From: Oscillospiraceae bacterium
Lineage (GTDB): Bacteria; Bacillota; Clostridia; Oscillospirales; Oscillospiraceae
Length of the DNA: 64,000 bases
Direction of reading: 5' to 3'
Assembly: GCA_015068305.1 (NCBI GenBank)
Contig: SVKV01000006.1
Location: 1-64,000 of the forward strand
The notes under the pieces are model-generated. The model saw only the letters and a list, made by a program, of their open reading frames with translations, did not search any database and was not told the origin of the DNA. How positions within the stretch are numbered: position 1 is the first letter of the stretch; every line of letters begins with the position of its first letter. Of this stretch, positions 48,512 through 60,821 are shown in pieces. A program made the position numbers and the translations under genes.

Positions 48512-48541
48512 AAAACACCCGGCTTGTGCCGGGTGTTTTTC
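48512..48541 (+). terminator. intrinsic terminator after the aconitase X operon
   Basis: ACACCCGGC/GCCGGGTGT with a TTGT loop, then TTTTTC. Confidence 0.92.
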
Positions 48542-48575
48542 TGTGTTATACTTTCATCAGAAAGGATGTGGGATC

Positions 48576-49691
48576 ATGGGAAACCAGATTCGGGCGGCGC
48601 TGATTGGATTCGGCGGAATGGGAAAGATTTATGCCCAGATGATTTATGCCGGAATGGCACCGGGGATGATGCTTGCCGGCGTCTGCTGCCGGAATGAAGA
48701 GGGGCAGAAGCTGCTGAAAGAGCGATTCTCCGGCGTTGCGGTTTACACGGATGCGGACCATATGGCGCAGCACCAGGAAGATTATGACGCGGTGATCATC
48801 GTCACGCCCCATACCAGCCACATTCCCCTGGGTCTTCGGTTTGCAAAGCTGGGAAAGCACATCCTCATGGATAAGCCTGCGGGAACCGATGCCGGGGAAG
48901 TGGAAGAACTGGTGCGCTATTGCGACGATCACGGAATTGCTTTCTCCATGATCTTCAACAACCGGCAGCTGCCGGGCTTCAAGGCAGTGAAGGAGAAACT
49001 GGACAGCGGCATTCTGGGCAAGCTCCACCGGGCGGTGTGGGTCTGCAATGACTGGTACCGCAGTCCTGCCTACCATGCATCCGCCGGCTGGCGCAGCAGC
49101 TGGGCAGGGGAGTGCGGCGGCATGATGGTCAATCAGAATCCCCATTTTTTGGATATGTGGAACTGGTTCTTTGGCTTGCCGGACAGGGTTTATGCCTCCA
49201 TGGAATTTGGCCGGTACAATGATTTTTCCGTGGATGATGCCATCGATCTGCAGCTGTTTTATAACAATGGATTCCACGGTACCTTCATCAGTGCCACCGG
49301 TGAGGCTCCGGGCATCAACCGGCTGGAAATCTGGGGATCCGGAGGCAGGCTGACGCTGGAGGGAAACCGGATCAGCTTTGCGGAAAACGAGCTGGATACA
49401 GAGCTGTTCGGCCGGGTGAATACGGAAAAGTTTGCGAAGATTCCTTTTGTGATCCATGAAGAGACGCTGGAGGGCCAGGTAAACCCCTATACGGCTGTTT
49501 TTCAGAATTTTGCAGATCATATCCTCTGGGGAAAACCGCTGTTTACGACCGGCTGGGACGGCCTGAGGCAGGTTCAGCTTGCCAATGCGGTCTATGTATC
49601 CGGCTGGGAGGAAAGAACGGTATCTGTTCCGGTGGACGGAAAGCGGTACCGGGATGGACTGAAGCAGCGGCAGGAAACGGAAAAACATTAG
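48576..49691 (+). CDS. Gfo/Idh/MocA family oxidoreductase
   Basis: A 371-residue NAD(P)-dependent oxidoreductase, probably acting on a sugar or inositol. The Rossmann motif is AALIGFGGMGKIYAQMI. DKPAGTDAGEVEELV holds the catalytic-lysine segment (DKP in place of EKP), and GGMMVNQNPHFLDMWNWFFG corresponds to the substrate-site helix with the conserved His. The C-terminal domain is a beta-sheet. ATG 48576 is used; the track's TTG 48543 falls inside the preceding terminator. It is monocistronic between two terminators. The fucosidase and NahK genes suggest carbohydrate use, but the substrate is unknown. Confidence 0.88.
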   Translation: MGNQIRAALIGFGGMGKIYAQMIYAGMAPGMMLAGVCCRNEEGQKLLKERFSGVAVYTDADHMAQHQEDYDAVIIVTPHTSHIPLGLRFAKLGKHILMDKPAGTDAGEVEELVRYCDDHGIAFSMIFNNRQLPGFKAVKEKLDSGILGKLHRAVWVCNDWYRSPAYHASAGWRSSWAGECGGMMVNQNPHFLDMWNWFFGLPDRVYASMEFGRYNDFSVDDAIDLQLFYNNGFHGTFISATGEAPGINRLEIWGSGGRLTLEGNRISFAENELDTELFGRVNTEKFAKIPFVIHEETLEGQVNPYTAVFQNFADHILWGKPLFTTGWDGLRQVQLANAVYVSGWEERTVSVPVDGKRYRDGLKQRQETEKH

Positions 49692-49692
49692 T

Positions 49693-49722
49693 AAAAGGAG
49701 TCCTTAGCAGGACTCCTTTTTG
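49693..49722 (+). terminator. intrinsic terminator after the Gfo/Idh gene
   Basis: AAAAGGAGTCC/GGACTCCTTTT with a TTAGCA loop, followed by TTGG. Confidence 0.88.
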
Positions 49723-49767
49723 GCATACCCCCCGGACAATCTGCATAAGCTTTTCCAGGTGATGCGG

Positions 49768-50241
49768 ATGAAGAATCAAAAATTCCGGGTCTATGCCATT
49801 GCAATCCTCATTCCGGAAGCGGTGGGAGCTCTGGCGGGCCTGCTCACAAGAGAGGGTATCCTAAATTTTCAGAATGTGCCCCAATCGGCGCTGACACCTC
49901 CGGCGGTTCTTTTTCCCGTCGTCTGGACAATCCTGTATGCCCTGATGGGCATCAGTCTGGCCAGGGTTTGGATGGCGGAGGAAAGCATGGAACGGGCCCG
50001 GGGACTGTCCCTGTTTTTGTTTCAGCTGATCTTCAATTTCTTCTGGAGCCTTTTCTTCTTCAATATGGGTGCCTACGGTTTCTCATTTTTGTGGATTCTG
50101 GGGCTCTGGGTGCTGATCGGGCTGATGATCCTGTCTTTTTACAAAGTAGACAAGATTGCTGCCTGGCTCCAGGTGCCCTATTTTCTGTGGGTGACCTTTG
50201 CTGCCTATCTCAATTACGCAGTCTGGCAGCTGAACAAATGA
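49768..50241 (+). CDS. TspO/MBR-family membrane protein
   Basis: A 157-residue integral membrane protein with five predicted helices, the size of the tryptophan-rich sensory protein/translocator family that binds porphyrins and related ligands. FQNVPQSALTPPAVLFPVVWTILYALMGISL (two short pieces: LTPPAVLFPVVWTILY and ALMGISLARVW) is the family loop and helix 2. FFWSLFFFNMGAYGFSF and TFAAYLNYAVWQLNK complete it. I use ATG 49768, 7 bases after AGGT; the track start lies in the terminator flank. It has its own terminator downstream. Physiological role in this organism is unknown. Confidence 0.85.
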   Translation: MKNQKFRVYAIAILIPEAVGALAGLLTREGILNFQNVPQSALTPPAVLFPVVWTILYALMGISLARVWMAEESMERARGLSLFLFQLIFNFFWSLFFFNMGAYGFSFLWILGLWVLIGLMILSFYKVDKIAAWLQVPYFLWVTFAAYLNYAVWQLNK

Positions 50242-50243
50242 AA

Positions 50244-50280
50244 AGTGTCCCGGATGCTTCTGCATCTGGGACATTTGTTC
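50244..50280 (+). terminator. intrinsic terminator after tspO
   Basis: TGTCCCGGATGC/GCATCTGGGACA, 12 bp with one G-T pair and a TTCT loop, followed by TTTGTTCTT. Confidence 0.75.
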
Positions 50281-50309
50281 TTGCAAAAAAGACCGAAATG
50301 AGTTACCAT
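50281..50309 (+). promoter_or_regulatory. possible promoter of the M28 peptidase gene
   Basis: TTGCAA, 17 bases, TACCAT. The -10 is weak. AGGAGG stands before the gene. Confidence 0.35.
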
Positions 50310-50340
50310 AGGCCTATACATTATTTAGGAGGATTCATGG

Positions 50341-51567
50341 ATGAACGCAACTGAAATTATGAAGATTTTTGAGGATACGGCCTATGTCCGCATGGGCGGT
50401 ACGGAGGAAGAGCTTCGGGCTGCTAGGTATCTGCAGGAATGCTGCTCCAGGATGGGCTTGACTGCCGCCATCGAGGATTTCCCTGTGGATATGGCCAATC
50501 TCCAGGAGGCTTCTTTCGAGGCAGACGGTGTCAGCGTGACCTGCAAGGGTTACTTCAATGCAGGCTCCGCAGAAATTGAAGCACCTTTCTACTACCTGCG
50601 CAGCACCGAACCCTACGCCCTGAAGCAGTGCAAGGGCAAGATCGTCATGATCGACGGCTATATGGGCTACTGGATGTACCAGGATCTGCTGGAAAACGGC
50701 GCTGTGGGCTTTGTGACCTACGACGGTAATGCAAACTACTGCGACCGGGACATCGATCAGCGGGAGCTCCGGGCCTTTGTCCACAAGGGTAACAAGATCC
50801 CCGGTGTCAACATCAATGCCAAGGATGCCATTGAGCTGGTCAACAAGGGCGTAACCAATGCCAAGATCGTTCTGAAGCAGGAAGAATATGTAGGCAACTC
50901 CCGGAACGTGGTGCTGGATATGCCCGGCGAAATCGACGAGTACATCGTGCTGACCGCACACTATGATTCCACCTCTCTTTCCCAGGGCGCATACGACAAT
51001 ATGTCCGGCTCCGTGGGCCTGCTGGGCATCGCCGAGTATTTTACCACCCATCCCCACCGCTACGGTCTGCGCTTTGTCTGGTGCGGCAGCGAGGAGCGGG
51101 GTCTGCTGGGTGCCAAGGCTTACTGCGAGAAGGAAGAAAATCTGAAACATGTGGCTCTGAATATTAACCTGGATATGATCGGCTGCATCATGGGCCGTTT
51201 CATCGGCTGCTGCTCTGCTGAGGAAAAGCTGGTCCATTATATCAGCTATCTGGGCAGCGAGCTGGGCTTCCCCATCAGTGTTCGGCAGGATGTGTACTCC
51301 TCTGACTCTACGCCCTTTGCGGATAAGGGTGTGCCGGCCCTGTCTTTTGCAAGAATTGCACCCCAGAATACCGCAACCATCCACAACAGCTATGATACCA
51401 TTGCCCTCATGAAGGGTGAGCAGATGGTGGAGGACATTGCCTTCATCGTGGCCTTTACTGACCGGATGGCCAATGCCAAGCTGTGCCCCGTGGCAAAGGA
51501 GATTCCCGATTCTGTCAAGGAAAAGCTGGATATTTACCTGGCCCGGAAGCGCGCTCCCAAGCAGTAA
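50341..51567 (+). CDS. M28 family metallopeptidase
   Basis: A 408-residue zinc aminopeptidase-type protein without a signal peptide, so probably cytoplasmic. An inserted PA-like domain (about 75-190, KGKIVMIDGYMGYWMYQDLL) lies before the catalytic core. All five dinuclear zinc ligand motifs are visible: VLTAHYDST (His), GAYDNMSGS (Asp), CGSEERGLLG (Glu-Glu), NINLDMIG (Asp) and IHNSYD (His). It is likely to release N-terminal amino acids from peptides. It is a single-gene unit ended by a bidirectional-looking terminator. Natural substrate unknown. Confidence 0.9.
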   Translation: MNATEIMKIFEDTAYVRMGGTEEELRAARYLQECCSRMGLTAAIEDFPVDMANLQEASFEADGVSVTCKGYFNAGSAEIEAPFYYLRSTEPYALKQCKGKIVMIDGYMGYWMYQDLLENGAVGFVTYDGNANYCDRDIDQRELRAFVHKGNKIPGVNINAKDAIELVNKGVTNAKIVLKQEEYVGNSRNVVLDMPGEIDEYIVLTAHYDSTSLSQGAYDNMSGSVGLLGIAEYFTTHPHRYGLRFVWCGSEERGLLGAKAYCEKEENLKHVALNINLDMIGCIMGRFIGCCSAEEKLVHYISYLGSELGFPISVRQDVYSSDSTPFADKGVPALSFARIAPQNTATIHNSYDTIALMKGEQMVEDIAFIVAFTDRMANAKLCPVAKEIPDSVKEKLDIYLARKRAPKQ

Positions 51568-51573
51568 TAGGAA

Positions 51574-51603
51574 AAGGCGAACCGCGAAATGCGGTTCGCC
51601 TTA
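51574..51603. terminator. terminator between the M28 gene and asnS
   Basis: AAGGCGAACCGC/GCGGTTCGCCTT, 12 bp, loop GAAAT. A-rich on the left and TTAAAT on the right, so it may serve both convergent genes. Confidence 0.75.
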
Positions 51604-51691
51604 AATATTACAAATGAATCGTTACCGAGCGGGTGGGCAGTACCGAAATCCACAGCACCGGGCACGAATTGCCTGTCGGGGCATCCCGACC

Positions 51692-53083
51692 TTACAGCTC
51701 GCAGTTGCCGACGGTGCGGGGGAAGGGGATTGCATCGCGGATGTTGCCGATGCCGGTCAGATACATGACGCAGCGCTCGAAGCCCAGACCGAAGCCGGCA
51801 TGACGGCAGGAGCCGTACTTGCGCAGATCCATGTAGAAGCCGTAATCCTCGGGATTCATGCCCAGCTCTTCGATGCGGGCCTTCAGAATCTCATAGTTAT
51901 CCTCACGCTGAGAGCCGCCGGTGATCTCGCCGACACCGGGAACCAGGCAGTCCACAGCAGCAACGGTCTTTCCGTCGGGGTTCAGCTTCATGTAGAAGGC
52001 CTTGATCTCCTTGGGGTAGTCGGTGACGAAGACGGGCTTCTTGAAGATCACTTCCGTCAGATAACGCTCATGCTCGGTCTGCAGATCGCAGCCCCAGCTG
52101 ACGGGATAGTCGAACTGGTCGTTGTGGTTTTCCAGCAGAGCCACTGCATCGGTGTAGGTGATGCGGCCGAAGTCGTTGCTCAGGATGTTGTTCAGACGGT
52201 CCAGCAGACCCTTGTCAACAAACTGGTTGAAGAAGTTCATTTCCTCGGGAGCATGCTCCAGAACGTAGGAAATGATGTACTTCAGCATATCCTCCTCCAC
52301 CCGGAGCAGATCGTCCAGATCAGCAAAGGCCATTTCGGGCTCGATCATCCAGAATTCGGCGGCGTGGCGGGTGGTGTTGGAGTTTTCGGCACGGAAGGTG
52401 GGGCCGAAGGTGTAAATGTTGCGGAAAGCCATGGCAAAGGTCTCACCGTTGAGCTGGCCGGAGACGGTCAGATTGGTGGGCTTGCCGAAGAAATCCTTGG
52501 AGAAATCCACCTTGCCGTCCTCAGTCATGGGGATGTTCTGAAGGTCCATGGTGGTGACCTGGAACATCTCGCCGGCACCCTCGCAGTCGGAGCCGGTAAT
52601 CAGGGGCGTGTGGACATAGACGAAGTCCCGCTCCTGGAAGAACTGGTGGATGGCTATGGCAGCCAGGCTTCTTACACGGAACACAGCCTGGAAGGTGTTG
52701 GTCCGGGGACGCAGATGGGGAATGGAGCGCATGAACTCCATGGTATGGCGCTTGGGCTGCAGAGGGTAATCACCGGTGGAGGGGCCTTCCACAGTGACGG
52801 TCCTGGCCTGGATTTCAAAGGGCTGCTTGGCCTCGGGGGTCAGAATGACCGTGCCCTTAACGATCAGTGCAGCACCGATGTTGATTTTGGAGATTTCCTG
52901 GAAATTCTCGATGGTGTCGTTATAAACTACCTGAACGGGGCTGAAGTAAGTACCGTCAGAGAGCATGATGAAGCCAAACTGCTTGGAGCCCCGGCGATTG
53001 CGGACCCAACCACCGATTTCAATCTCGGTATCGGCGTATTTGGCGGTGTTCTTAAACAGCTCGCGCATGGTGATGAGTTCCAT
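51692..53083 (-). CDS. asnS: Asparaginyl-tRNA synthetase
   Basis: Class IIb synthetase charging tRNA-Asn, 463 residues. The N-terminal OB fold binds the anticodon ([20 protein letters not shown]). Motif 2 is [19 protein letters not shown], and motif 3 [20 protein letters not shown] ends in [10 protein letters not shown], which distinguishes AsnRS from AspRS. The start is ATG 53083 with AGAGGAT upstream; the track start is a TTG in the promoter region. It has its own promoter, so the convergent-looking ATP synthase operon upstream is transcribed separately after its terminator. Confidence 0.96.
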   Translation of the reverse strand: MELITMRELFKNTAKYADTEIEIGGWVRNRRGSKQFGFIMLSDGTYFSPVQVVYNDTIENFQEISKINIGAALIVKGTVILTPEAKQPFEIQARTVTVEGPSTGDYPLQPKRHTMEFMRSIPHLRPRTNTFQAVFRVRSLAAIAIHQFFQERDFVYVHTPLITGSDCEGAGEMFQVTTMDLQNIPMTEDGKVDFSKDFFGKPTNLTVSGQLNGETFAMAFRNIYTFGPTFRAENSNTTRHAAEFWMIEPEMAFADLDDLLRVEEDMLKYIISYVLEHAPEEMNFFNQFVDKGLLDRLNNILSNDFGRITYTDAVALLENHNDQFDYPVSWGCDLQTEHERYLTEVIFKKPVFVTDYPKEIKAFYMKLNPDGKTVAAVDCLVPGVGEITGGSQREDNYEILKARIEELGMNPEDYGFYMDLRKYGSCRHAGFGLGFERCVMYLTGIGNIRDAIPFPRTVGNCEL

Positions 53084-53119
53084 AAATACGATCCTCTCTT
53101 CTTGCTGAAAATATAGTTT

Positions 53120-53148
53120 AGTATAAGCCAAATTGGAGGATTTTACAA
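53120..53148 (-). promoter_or_regulatory. sigma-A promoter of asnS
   Basis: On the minus strand TTGTAA, 17 bases, TATACT, 35-60 bases before the asnS start codon. Confidence 0.7.
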
Positions 53149-53179
53149 GAGGGAAAGTGAATTTTTATGGAAAATATTC

Positions 53180-53213
53180 AAAGAAAACCCTCCGGTTCGG
53201 AAGAACCGGAGGG
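53180..53213 (-). terminator. intrinsic terminator of the ATP synthase operon
   Basis: CCCTCCGGTTC/GAACCGGAGGG with a four-base loop, followed on the minus strand by TTTTCTTT, directly after the atpC stop. Confidence 0.92.
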
Positions 53214-53219
53214 GAATTC

Positions 53220-55904
<2,685 letters not shown>

Positions 55905-55919
55905 GGTAATTTCCCTCCC

Positions 55920-57428
55920 TTACTTCGTAAACTCGACCAGCAGTTCGGACAGGGCGGCCTTCAGGCCTTCTTCGGTATCCTTTTCCAGCTTGCCGGTGGT
56001 ACGGATGGCCTCCAGGACCTCGGGATGGGAGTTATCCATGAATTCACGCATCCGAACCTCGAATTCGGGGATCTGAGCCACATCGATGTCGTTCAGATAG
56101 CCCTTGGTAACTGCATAGATGATGCACACCTGATGGGCAACTTCCACAGGAGCATTGTTCTTCTGCTTCAGAACAGCTACGATGCGCTCACCCAGAGAAA
56201 GTCTTGCCTTGGTATCGGCATCCAGGTCGGAGCCGAACTGTGCAAAGCTCTGCAGCTCGCGGTACTGAGAGTACAGCAGCTTCAGACTGCCTGCGACCTT
56301 CTTCATGGCCTTGATCTGTGCGTCACCGCCGACACGGGAAACGGAGATACCGGGGTTGACTGCGGGCATAACACCGGAGTTAAACAGCTCGGATTCCAGG
56401 AAGATCTGGCCGTCGGTAATGGAGATGACGTTGGTGGGAATATAGGCGGAAACGTCGCCGGCCTGGGTCTCAATGATGGGCAGAGCGGTCAAAGAGCCAC
56501 CGCCCTTCTTGTCAGACATACGGGCTGCACGTTCCAGAAGACGGGAGTGCAGGTAGAAGACGTCGCCGGGGTAAGCTTCACGTCCGGGGGGACGGCGGAT
56601 CAGCAGAGAAATTGCACGGTATGCAACTGCGTGCTTACTCAGGTCGTCGTAGATGACCAGAACATCCTTGCCCTGGTGCATGAAATGCTCGCCCATGGTG
56701 CAGCCGGTGTAGGGGGCGATGTACTGCATGGGAGCAAGCTCGGAAGCGGTGGCGGAGACCACGATGGTATAGTCCATAGCGCCGGCGATGGTCAGGTTTT
56801 CAACCACCTGAGCAACGGTGGAGCGCTTCTGACCGATGGCCACGTAGATACAGATGACATCCTTGCCCTTCTGGTTAACGATGGTATCGGTAGCGATGGT
56901 GGTCTTACCGGTCTGACGGTCGCCGATGATCAGCTCACGCTGGCCGCGGCCGATGGGAATCATGGAGTCGATGGCCTTGATACCGGTCTGCAGGGGGGTA
57001 TCCACGTGCTGACGGTCAATGATGCCGGGAGCGGGCATTTCGATGGGGCGGAAGGCCTCCTCAGCGATGGGGCCCTTGCCGTCGATGGGCTCGCCCAGAG
57101 CATTCACAACGCGGCCAATGAGGTTTGCGCCCACGGGAACGGACACAACACGGCCGGTGCGCTTGACCGTGTCGCCTTCCTTGATACCGTTGTCGGTACC
57201 CAGGATAACGATGGAGACGGTATCCTCCTCCAGGTTCTGGGCCATGCCGTAGGAACCGTTGGGGAATTCCACCAGTTCGCCGGCCATACACTGATCCAGA
57301 CCGGAGGCCTTGGCGATGCCGTCGCCCACCAGAATGACGACGCCGGTCTCGCTGGACTCCATCTTGTTTTCGTAGTTCTTGATCTGACTACGAATGATTT
57401 TTGTTATTTCTTCGGGTCTTAATTCCAT
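55920..57428 (-). CDS. atpA: ATP synthase alpha subunit
   Basis: Non-catalytic nucleotide-binding F1 subunit alternating with beta. The 502 residues contain the N-terminal [15 protein letters not shown], the P-loop [16 protein letters not shown] (about residue 170), [20 protein letters not shown] and the signature [17 protein letters not shown]. It is followed closely by atpG and preceded by atpH (18 bases). The family match is full length and unbroken. Confidence 0.98.
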   Translation of the reverse strand: MELRPEEITKIIRSQIKNYENKMESSETGVVILVGDGIAKASGLDQCMAGELVEFPNGSYGMAQNLEEDTVSIVILGTDNGIKEGDTVKRTGRVVSVPVGANLIGRVVNALGEPIDGKGPIAEEAFRPIEMPAPGIIDRQHVDTPLQTGIKAIDSMIPIGRGQRELIIGDRQTGKTTIATDTIVNQKGKDVICIYVAIGQKRSTVAQVVENLTIAGAMDYTIVVSATASELAPMQYIAPYTGCTMGEHFMHQGKDVLVIYDDLSKHAVAYRAISLLIRRPPGREAYPGDVFYLHSRLLERAARMSDKKGGGSLTALPIIETQAGDVSAYIPTNVISITDGQIFLESELFNSGVMPAVNPGISVSRVGGDAQIKAMKKVAGSLKLLYSQYRELQSFAQFGSDLDADTKARLSLGERIVAVLKQKNNAPVEVAHQVCIIYAVTKGYLNDIDVAQIPEFEVRMREFMDNSHPEVLEAIRTTGKLEKDTEEGLKAALSELLVEFTK

Positions 57429-57446
57429 ACTGTCCCTGCTTTCTTA

Positions 57447-57986
57447 TCAGAGTACGGTGCCTTTCAGCGCCTTGGTGATGGCGTCCATGCGGTGGGAAAC
57501 CGTATCATCCAGACGCTTGCCGTCATAATCCAGGCGGACACCGCCCAGAACAGAGGGGTCGACCAGGTTGTGCAGCTTGATCTGCTTGGCGGTCGCCCGG
57601 GAGAGCTTTTCTGCCAGCTTTGCCGCCTGTTCCTCGCTGAGCGCGATGGCCGTGATGGCGGTGACGGGCAGAATGCCGTTGTCACGGTTGTAAAGATCCT
57701 CAAAGGTCTTGCAGCAGTCGTAGAAATGCTTCATGTAGCCCTTCTCGGTGAGAATCTTCAGAAAGTTCAGCACGTAGGCGTGAACCTTGCCGCGGAAGCT
57801 GTCGTCAAGGATCTGGCAGCGTTCCTGCTTGGGGAAATTGGGGGAGGAAAGCAGGCGAATAAATTCGGGATTTTCACGGAAGCTCTGGGAAAGAACGGTC
57901 AATTCCTCCAGGAGCTTGCCGGTGAGCTGCTCCTCCAGCGCTAAGGTGTACAGCGCTTCGCCGTAAACATTTCCTACCTGGGTCAT
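57447..57986 (-). CDS. atpH: ATP synthase delta subunit
   Basis: Peripheral-stalk subunit linking F1 to the b subunits, 179 residues. VGNVYGEALYTLALEEQL (N-terminal helical domain), LSSPNFPKQERCQILDDSF and the C-terminal VDPSVLGGVRLDYDGKRLDDTV (signature of the family) are present. It overlaps atpF by four bases (57983-57986), so the stator subunits are translationally coupled. The sequence is moderately diverged, as is normal for delta. Confidence 0.95.
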   Translation of the reverse strand: MTQVGNVYGEALYTLALEEQLTGKLLEELTVLSQSFRENPEFIRLLSSPNFPKQERCQILDDSFRGKVHAYVLNFLKILTEKGYMKHFYDCCKTFEDLYNRDNGILPVTAITAIALSEEQAAKLAEKLSRATAKQIKLHNLVDPSVLGGVRLDYDGKRLDDTVSHRMDAITKALKGTVL

Positions 57987-58489
57987 ACCTGATCACCCAA
58001 TTCGTCGATAAAGCTGTCGATCAGAGACTTCTGGTCGTCAGCGGTCAGCTCGCGGCCCACAACCTTGCCTGCAATGGCCAGGGACAGACCTGCGATCTCG
58101 TCTTTTGCGTCGTTGATAGCCTTCTTCTTTTCCTGAGCAATGTCAGCGCTGGCCTTTTCACGGATGGCGACAGCCTCGTCATTGGCCTGGCGGATGATCT
58201 CTTCACTGCGGACAGTTGCGGTCTTCTGAGCCCGCTCCAGGATGGAACTGGCCTGAGCCTTGGCTTCCTTCATGTTCTGCTCATAGGTTTCCTTGATGAC
58301 CAGAGCCTCGGCTTTTGCAGCCTGGGCGTCGGTGATTTCCTTGTCAGCAGCCTCCCGGCGCTGATCCAGAATTGCCTTGATCTTATCCAGGAAGAAGATC
58401 TTTACGACTGCAAGCTGGAGAAACAGATTGCAGATCTGCGCAATCAGAGTTACAGGGTTTACCGTCACAAGGGACTGGTAAAGATCCAT
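57983..58489 (-). CDS. atpF: ATP synthase b subunit
   Basis: Membrane-anchored peripheral stalk, 168 residues. A single hydrophobic helix (VTLIAQICNLFLQLAVVKIFFL, about 13-34) anchors a long, charged alpha-helix (LDQRREAADKEITDAQAAKA and following). The C-terminus contacts delta. Only one b gene is present, so the stalk is a homodimer. It lies 47 bases after atpE with a GGAGG ribosome binding site. Confidence 0.95.
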   Translation of the reverse strand: MDLYQSLVTVNPVTLIAQICNLFLQLAVVKIFFLDKIKAILDQRREAADKEITDAQAAKAEALVIKETYEQNMKEAKAQASSILERAQKTATVRSEEIIRQANDEAVAIREKASADIAQEKKKAINDAKDEIAGLSLAIAGKVVGRELTADDQKSLIDSFIDELGDQV

Positions 58490-58536
58490 TTGTTTGCCTC
58501 CTTCCGGTTTTGTTGATGAATACTACTTGCGGTAAA

Positions 58537-58827
<291 letters not shown>

Positions 58828-58873
58828 CTAAAAATTAATTAACAAAATCATTTATTCAAATGGCTGCGGGCGG

Positions 58874-59752
58874 TTAGTCGCCGGCGGCCTGTTTGATGAA
58901 GAGAGTGGTGAGGGTGCAGAAGATGAATGCCTGGATGCAGCCGCCGAACCAGTCAAAGTACAGGCTGGGAATGGCGGGAATACCCACGGTCAGCCAGGGG
59001 AAAGTGGCACCCAGATTGGTGATGACTGCCAGCACACCCAGAACAGTGATGATGATGCCGGGGATCAGAAGCGCCTTTTTCTTCTTCAGATAGCCGAAGA
59101 TCAGCGGGCACAGACCAATGACCAGAACCACCAGGGCCACATACATGCTGGAACCCAGGAAGCCGAAGAGGGCATTGTTGGCAGCGACCAGAGCGGCATA
59201 GATCAGGGTGCTGATAACGGTGCCGGACAGGATGTTGCCGAAATGACGGCAGGCCATGGAAATGGGTGTGAAGCACTCACTCATGATGTTGATGGGCAGC
59301 AGAATGAAGATGGGATCCAGGAACCCCTTCAGATAACCGCCCAGGCCGGAAGCCTTGATCTTATGATAGGTGATCAGCACGAAAACCACGAGACCCCAGG
59401 CAAGCTCCGTCATCAGGTCAGCGGTGGGACTCCAGATGCCCAGCAGGCTGATCAGATTGGAGAAGAAACTGGTGATAAAGATCGTGCCGACCAGGGGAAT
59501 GTACCGGTCAAACTCCGTACCCATGTTGCCCCGGACAAAGTTGACCAGAGCACCGTAGACCATTTCCGCCACAGCCTGCTTCCGGGAAATGCCGGAAACC
59601 TTCAGACCGGAGCCCAGCCAGATGGCCAGAGCGGAGATGATGATCAGAATCAGCCAGGACACGATCAGTGTCTGGGTGATCTGAACGGTACCGAAGAGGG
59701 GTACATTCTCAAAGGTATGGATAATTCTTGCGCCATTGATTGATACATCCAT
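58874..59752 (-). CDS. atpB: ATP synthase a subunit
   Basis: Stator channel of Fo, 292 residues with about six transmembrane helices. The essential arginine is visible in SMACRHFGNILSGTVISTL (Arg169). The N-terminus FENVPLFGTVQITQTLI and the C-terminal IQAFIFCTLTTLFIKQA match the family. With the c subunit's ligand set, it likely carries sodium ions. It comes after the two small membrane genes and before atpE, in the standard order. Confidence 0.96.
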   Translation of the reverse strand: MDVSINGARIIHTFENVPLFGTVQITQTLIVSWLILIIISALAIWLGSGLKVSGISRKQAVAEMVYGALVNFVRGNMGTEFDRYIPLVGTIFITSFFSNLISLLGIWSPTADLMTELAWGLVVFVLITYHKIKASGLGGYLKGFLDPIFILLPINIMSECFTPISMACRHFGNILSGTVISTLIYAALVAANNALFGFLGSSMYVALVVLVIGLCPLIFGYLKKKKALLIPGIIITVLGVLAVITNLGATFPWLTVGIPAIPSLYFDWFGGCIQAFIFCTLTTLFIKQAAGD

Positions 59753-59785
59753 ATATCGCTCACCTCATTATAAATATGGTGTTAC

Positions 59786-60259
59786 TTACACTTCAAAGCT
59801 GCCCAGATGATCTTCGGGCTCTTCCTGCTCGTCGGCAGGGGGATTTTTTCGCTCACTAGGCTCCACCAGCTTACCCTTGCTCTGCAGATAAAAAATTACC
59901 AGATTGGGGAACAGCAGGGGAACGGCGGCAGCGACCACATGGATATGGGGAACCAGGATCGCAACGATGATCCAGCCGGCCTGCAGCAGAAGACGGCCAT
60001 TGTAGCTGCCCTGGATGAAGGCCTTCATCTGCTTTTGCTCCGCGATGTCAACAGCCTTCTGAATGGTCAGGCACATGACGGTGAAATTTGCAACCGCAAC
60101 AATAAAGCCGCCCAAAGCACCGACAAAAACTCTGTAGCTGAATGTTCCGATGCCGCCCAGGCTCAGAATAAAAAGAACGGCGATCATGATGACATCGCAG
60201 ATGCCGGTGCCGACGGCAATACGTTTGATTTCTTTTTTGGATGCGCTTTGTAGTTTCAT
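59786..60259 (-). CDS. atpI: ATP synthase subunit I-like membrane protein
   Basis: A 157-residue membrane protein with four predicted helices (ICDVIMIAVLFILSLG, VFVGALGGFIVAVANFTVM, LLLQAGWIIVAILV, VAAAVPLLFPNLVIFYL) and an acidic tail. Position directly before atpB and topology match AtpI/UncI-type proteins, which help assemble the c-ring, especially in sodium ATP synthases. Sequence similarity in this group is weak, so the name rests partly on operon position. It follows the AtpZ-like gene by 21 bases. Confidence 0.8.
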   Translation of the reverse strand: MKLQSASKKEIKRIAVGTGICDVIMIAVLFILSLGGIGTFSYRVFVGALGGFIVAVANFTVMCLTIQKAVDIAEQKQMKAFIQGSYNGRLLLQAGWIIVAILVPHIHVVAAAVPLLFPNLVIFYLQSKGKLVEPSERKNPPADEQEEPEDHLGSFEV

Positions 60260-60280
60260 GGTTTCATTCCTTTTTGGGTA

Positions 60281-60538
60281 TTAGCTGTGGTCGTTGAACG
60301 ACACGGGGGGCTTTTCCTGGGATGAGGCTTCATCCCGGGCCTTGAGCAGGGAGTGCAGACAGCTCTTTGCGGTGGAGATGCTGGTCAGAAAACCGATCAC
60401 ACCGCACAGAATCATTACCCACAGTCCCAGATCAAACCGGTTCTGCAGCCAGAAGCCCAGATACATAAAAAGGCATAGGGGAAACAGCACGGAAAAGCCA
60501 AATTGCGTTACCCATATGATCAGACTCAGTATTTTCAT
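60281..60538 (-). CDS. atpZ: AtpZ/AtpI-type small membrane protein
   Basis: An 85-residue protein with two membrane helices (IIWVTQFGFSVLFPLCLFMYLGFWL and LWVMILCGVIGFLTSISTA), of the kind encoded first in many ATP synthase operons and annotated as AtpZ or 'F0F1 ATPase subunit'. Family members have been linked to Mg2+/Ca2+ transport and rotor assembly. The C-terminal tail is charged. It is first in the operon, downstream of two tandem promoters. Start at ATG 60538, preceded by GGAGGC. Confidence 0.78.
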   Translation of the reverse strand: MKILSLIIWVTQFGFSVLFPLCLFMYLGFWLQNRFDLGLWVMILCGVIGFLTSISTAKSCLHSLLKARDEASSQEKPPVSFNDHS

Positions 60539-60599
60539 AGTGCCTCCAGCCTGGAGAGAATCAGTGAACAGGGCATAGAACCCCCATTAATCAGTAACT

Positions 60600-60628
60600 A
60601 TTATATCGAATAATAAGTTAAGATTCAA
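60600..60628 (-). promoter_or_regulatory. proximal sigma-A promoter of the atp operon
   Basis: On the minus strand TTGAAT, 17 bases, TATAAT. The predicted leader is about 55 bases. Confidence 0.75.
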
Positions 60629-60637
60629 TCATAAAAA

Positions 60638-60666
60638 ATTATAGGAAATCGATTTGTCTGTTTCAA
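60638..60666 (-). promoter_or_regulatory. distal sigma-A promoter of the atp operon
   Basis: On the minus strand TTGAAA, 17 bases, TATAAT, 38 bases upstream of the proximal one. Confidence 0.75.
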
Positions 60667-60821
60667 CAAAAAATTTATTAAAATTTGGGAGTGTTGACTA
60701 TAGTTTGCTCGTCTTTTCATAAATGTACCCGAAGCCGGGGAAAGAATTCACAAAAGGACTTTTCATTTTCCCGGAAATATTGTAAACTGTATATCAGAAT
60801 GATAACGGAGCGAGAGAGTTA

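Noticed and set aside
51614-53116. 500-residue plus-strand ORF opposite asnS
   Set aside because: It is the antisense shadow of a full-length, motif-complete asnS. There is no ribosome binding site and the translation is repetitive Leu/Gly/Asp-rich.
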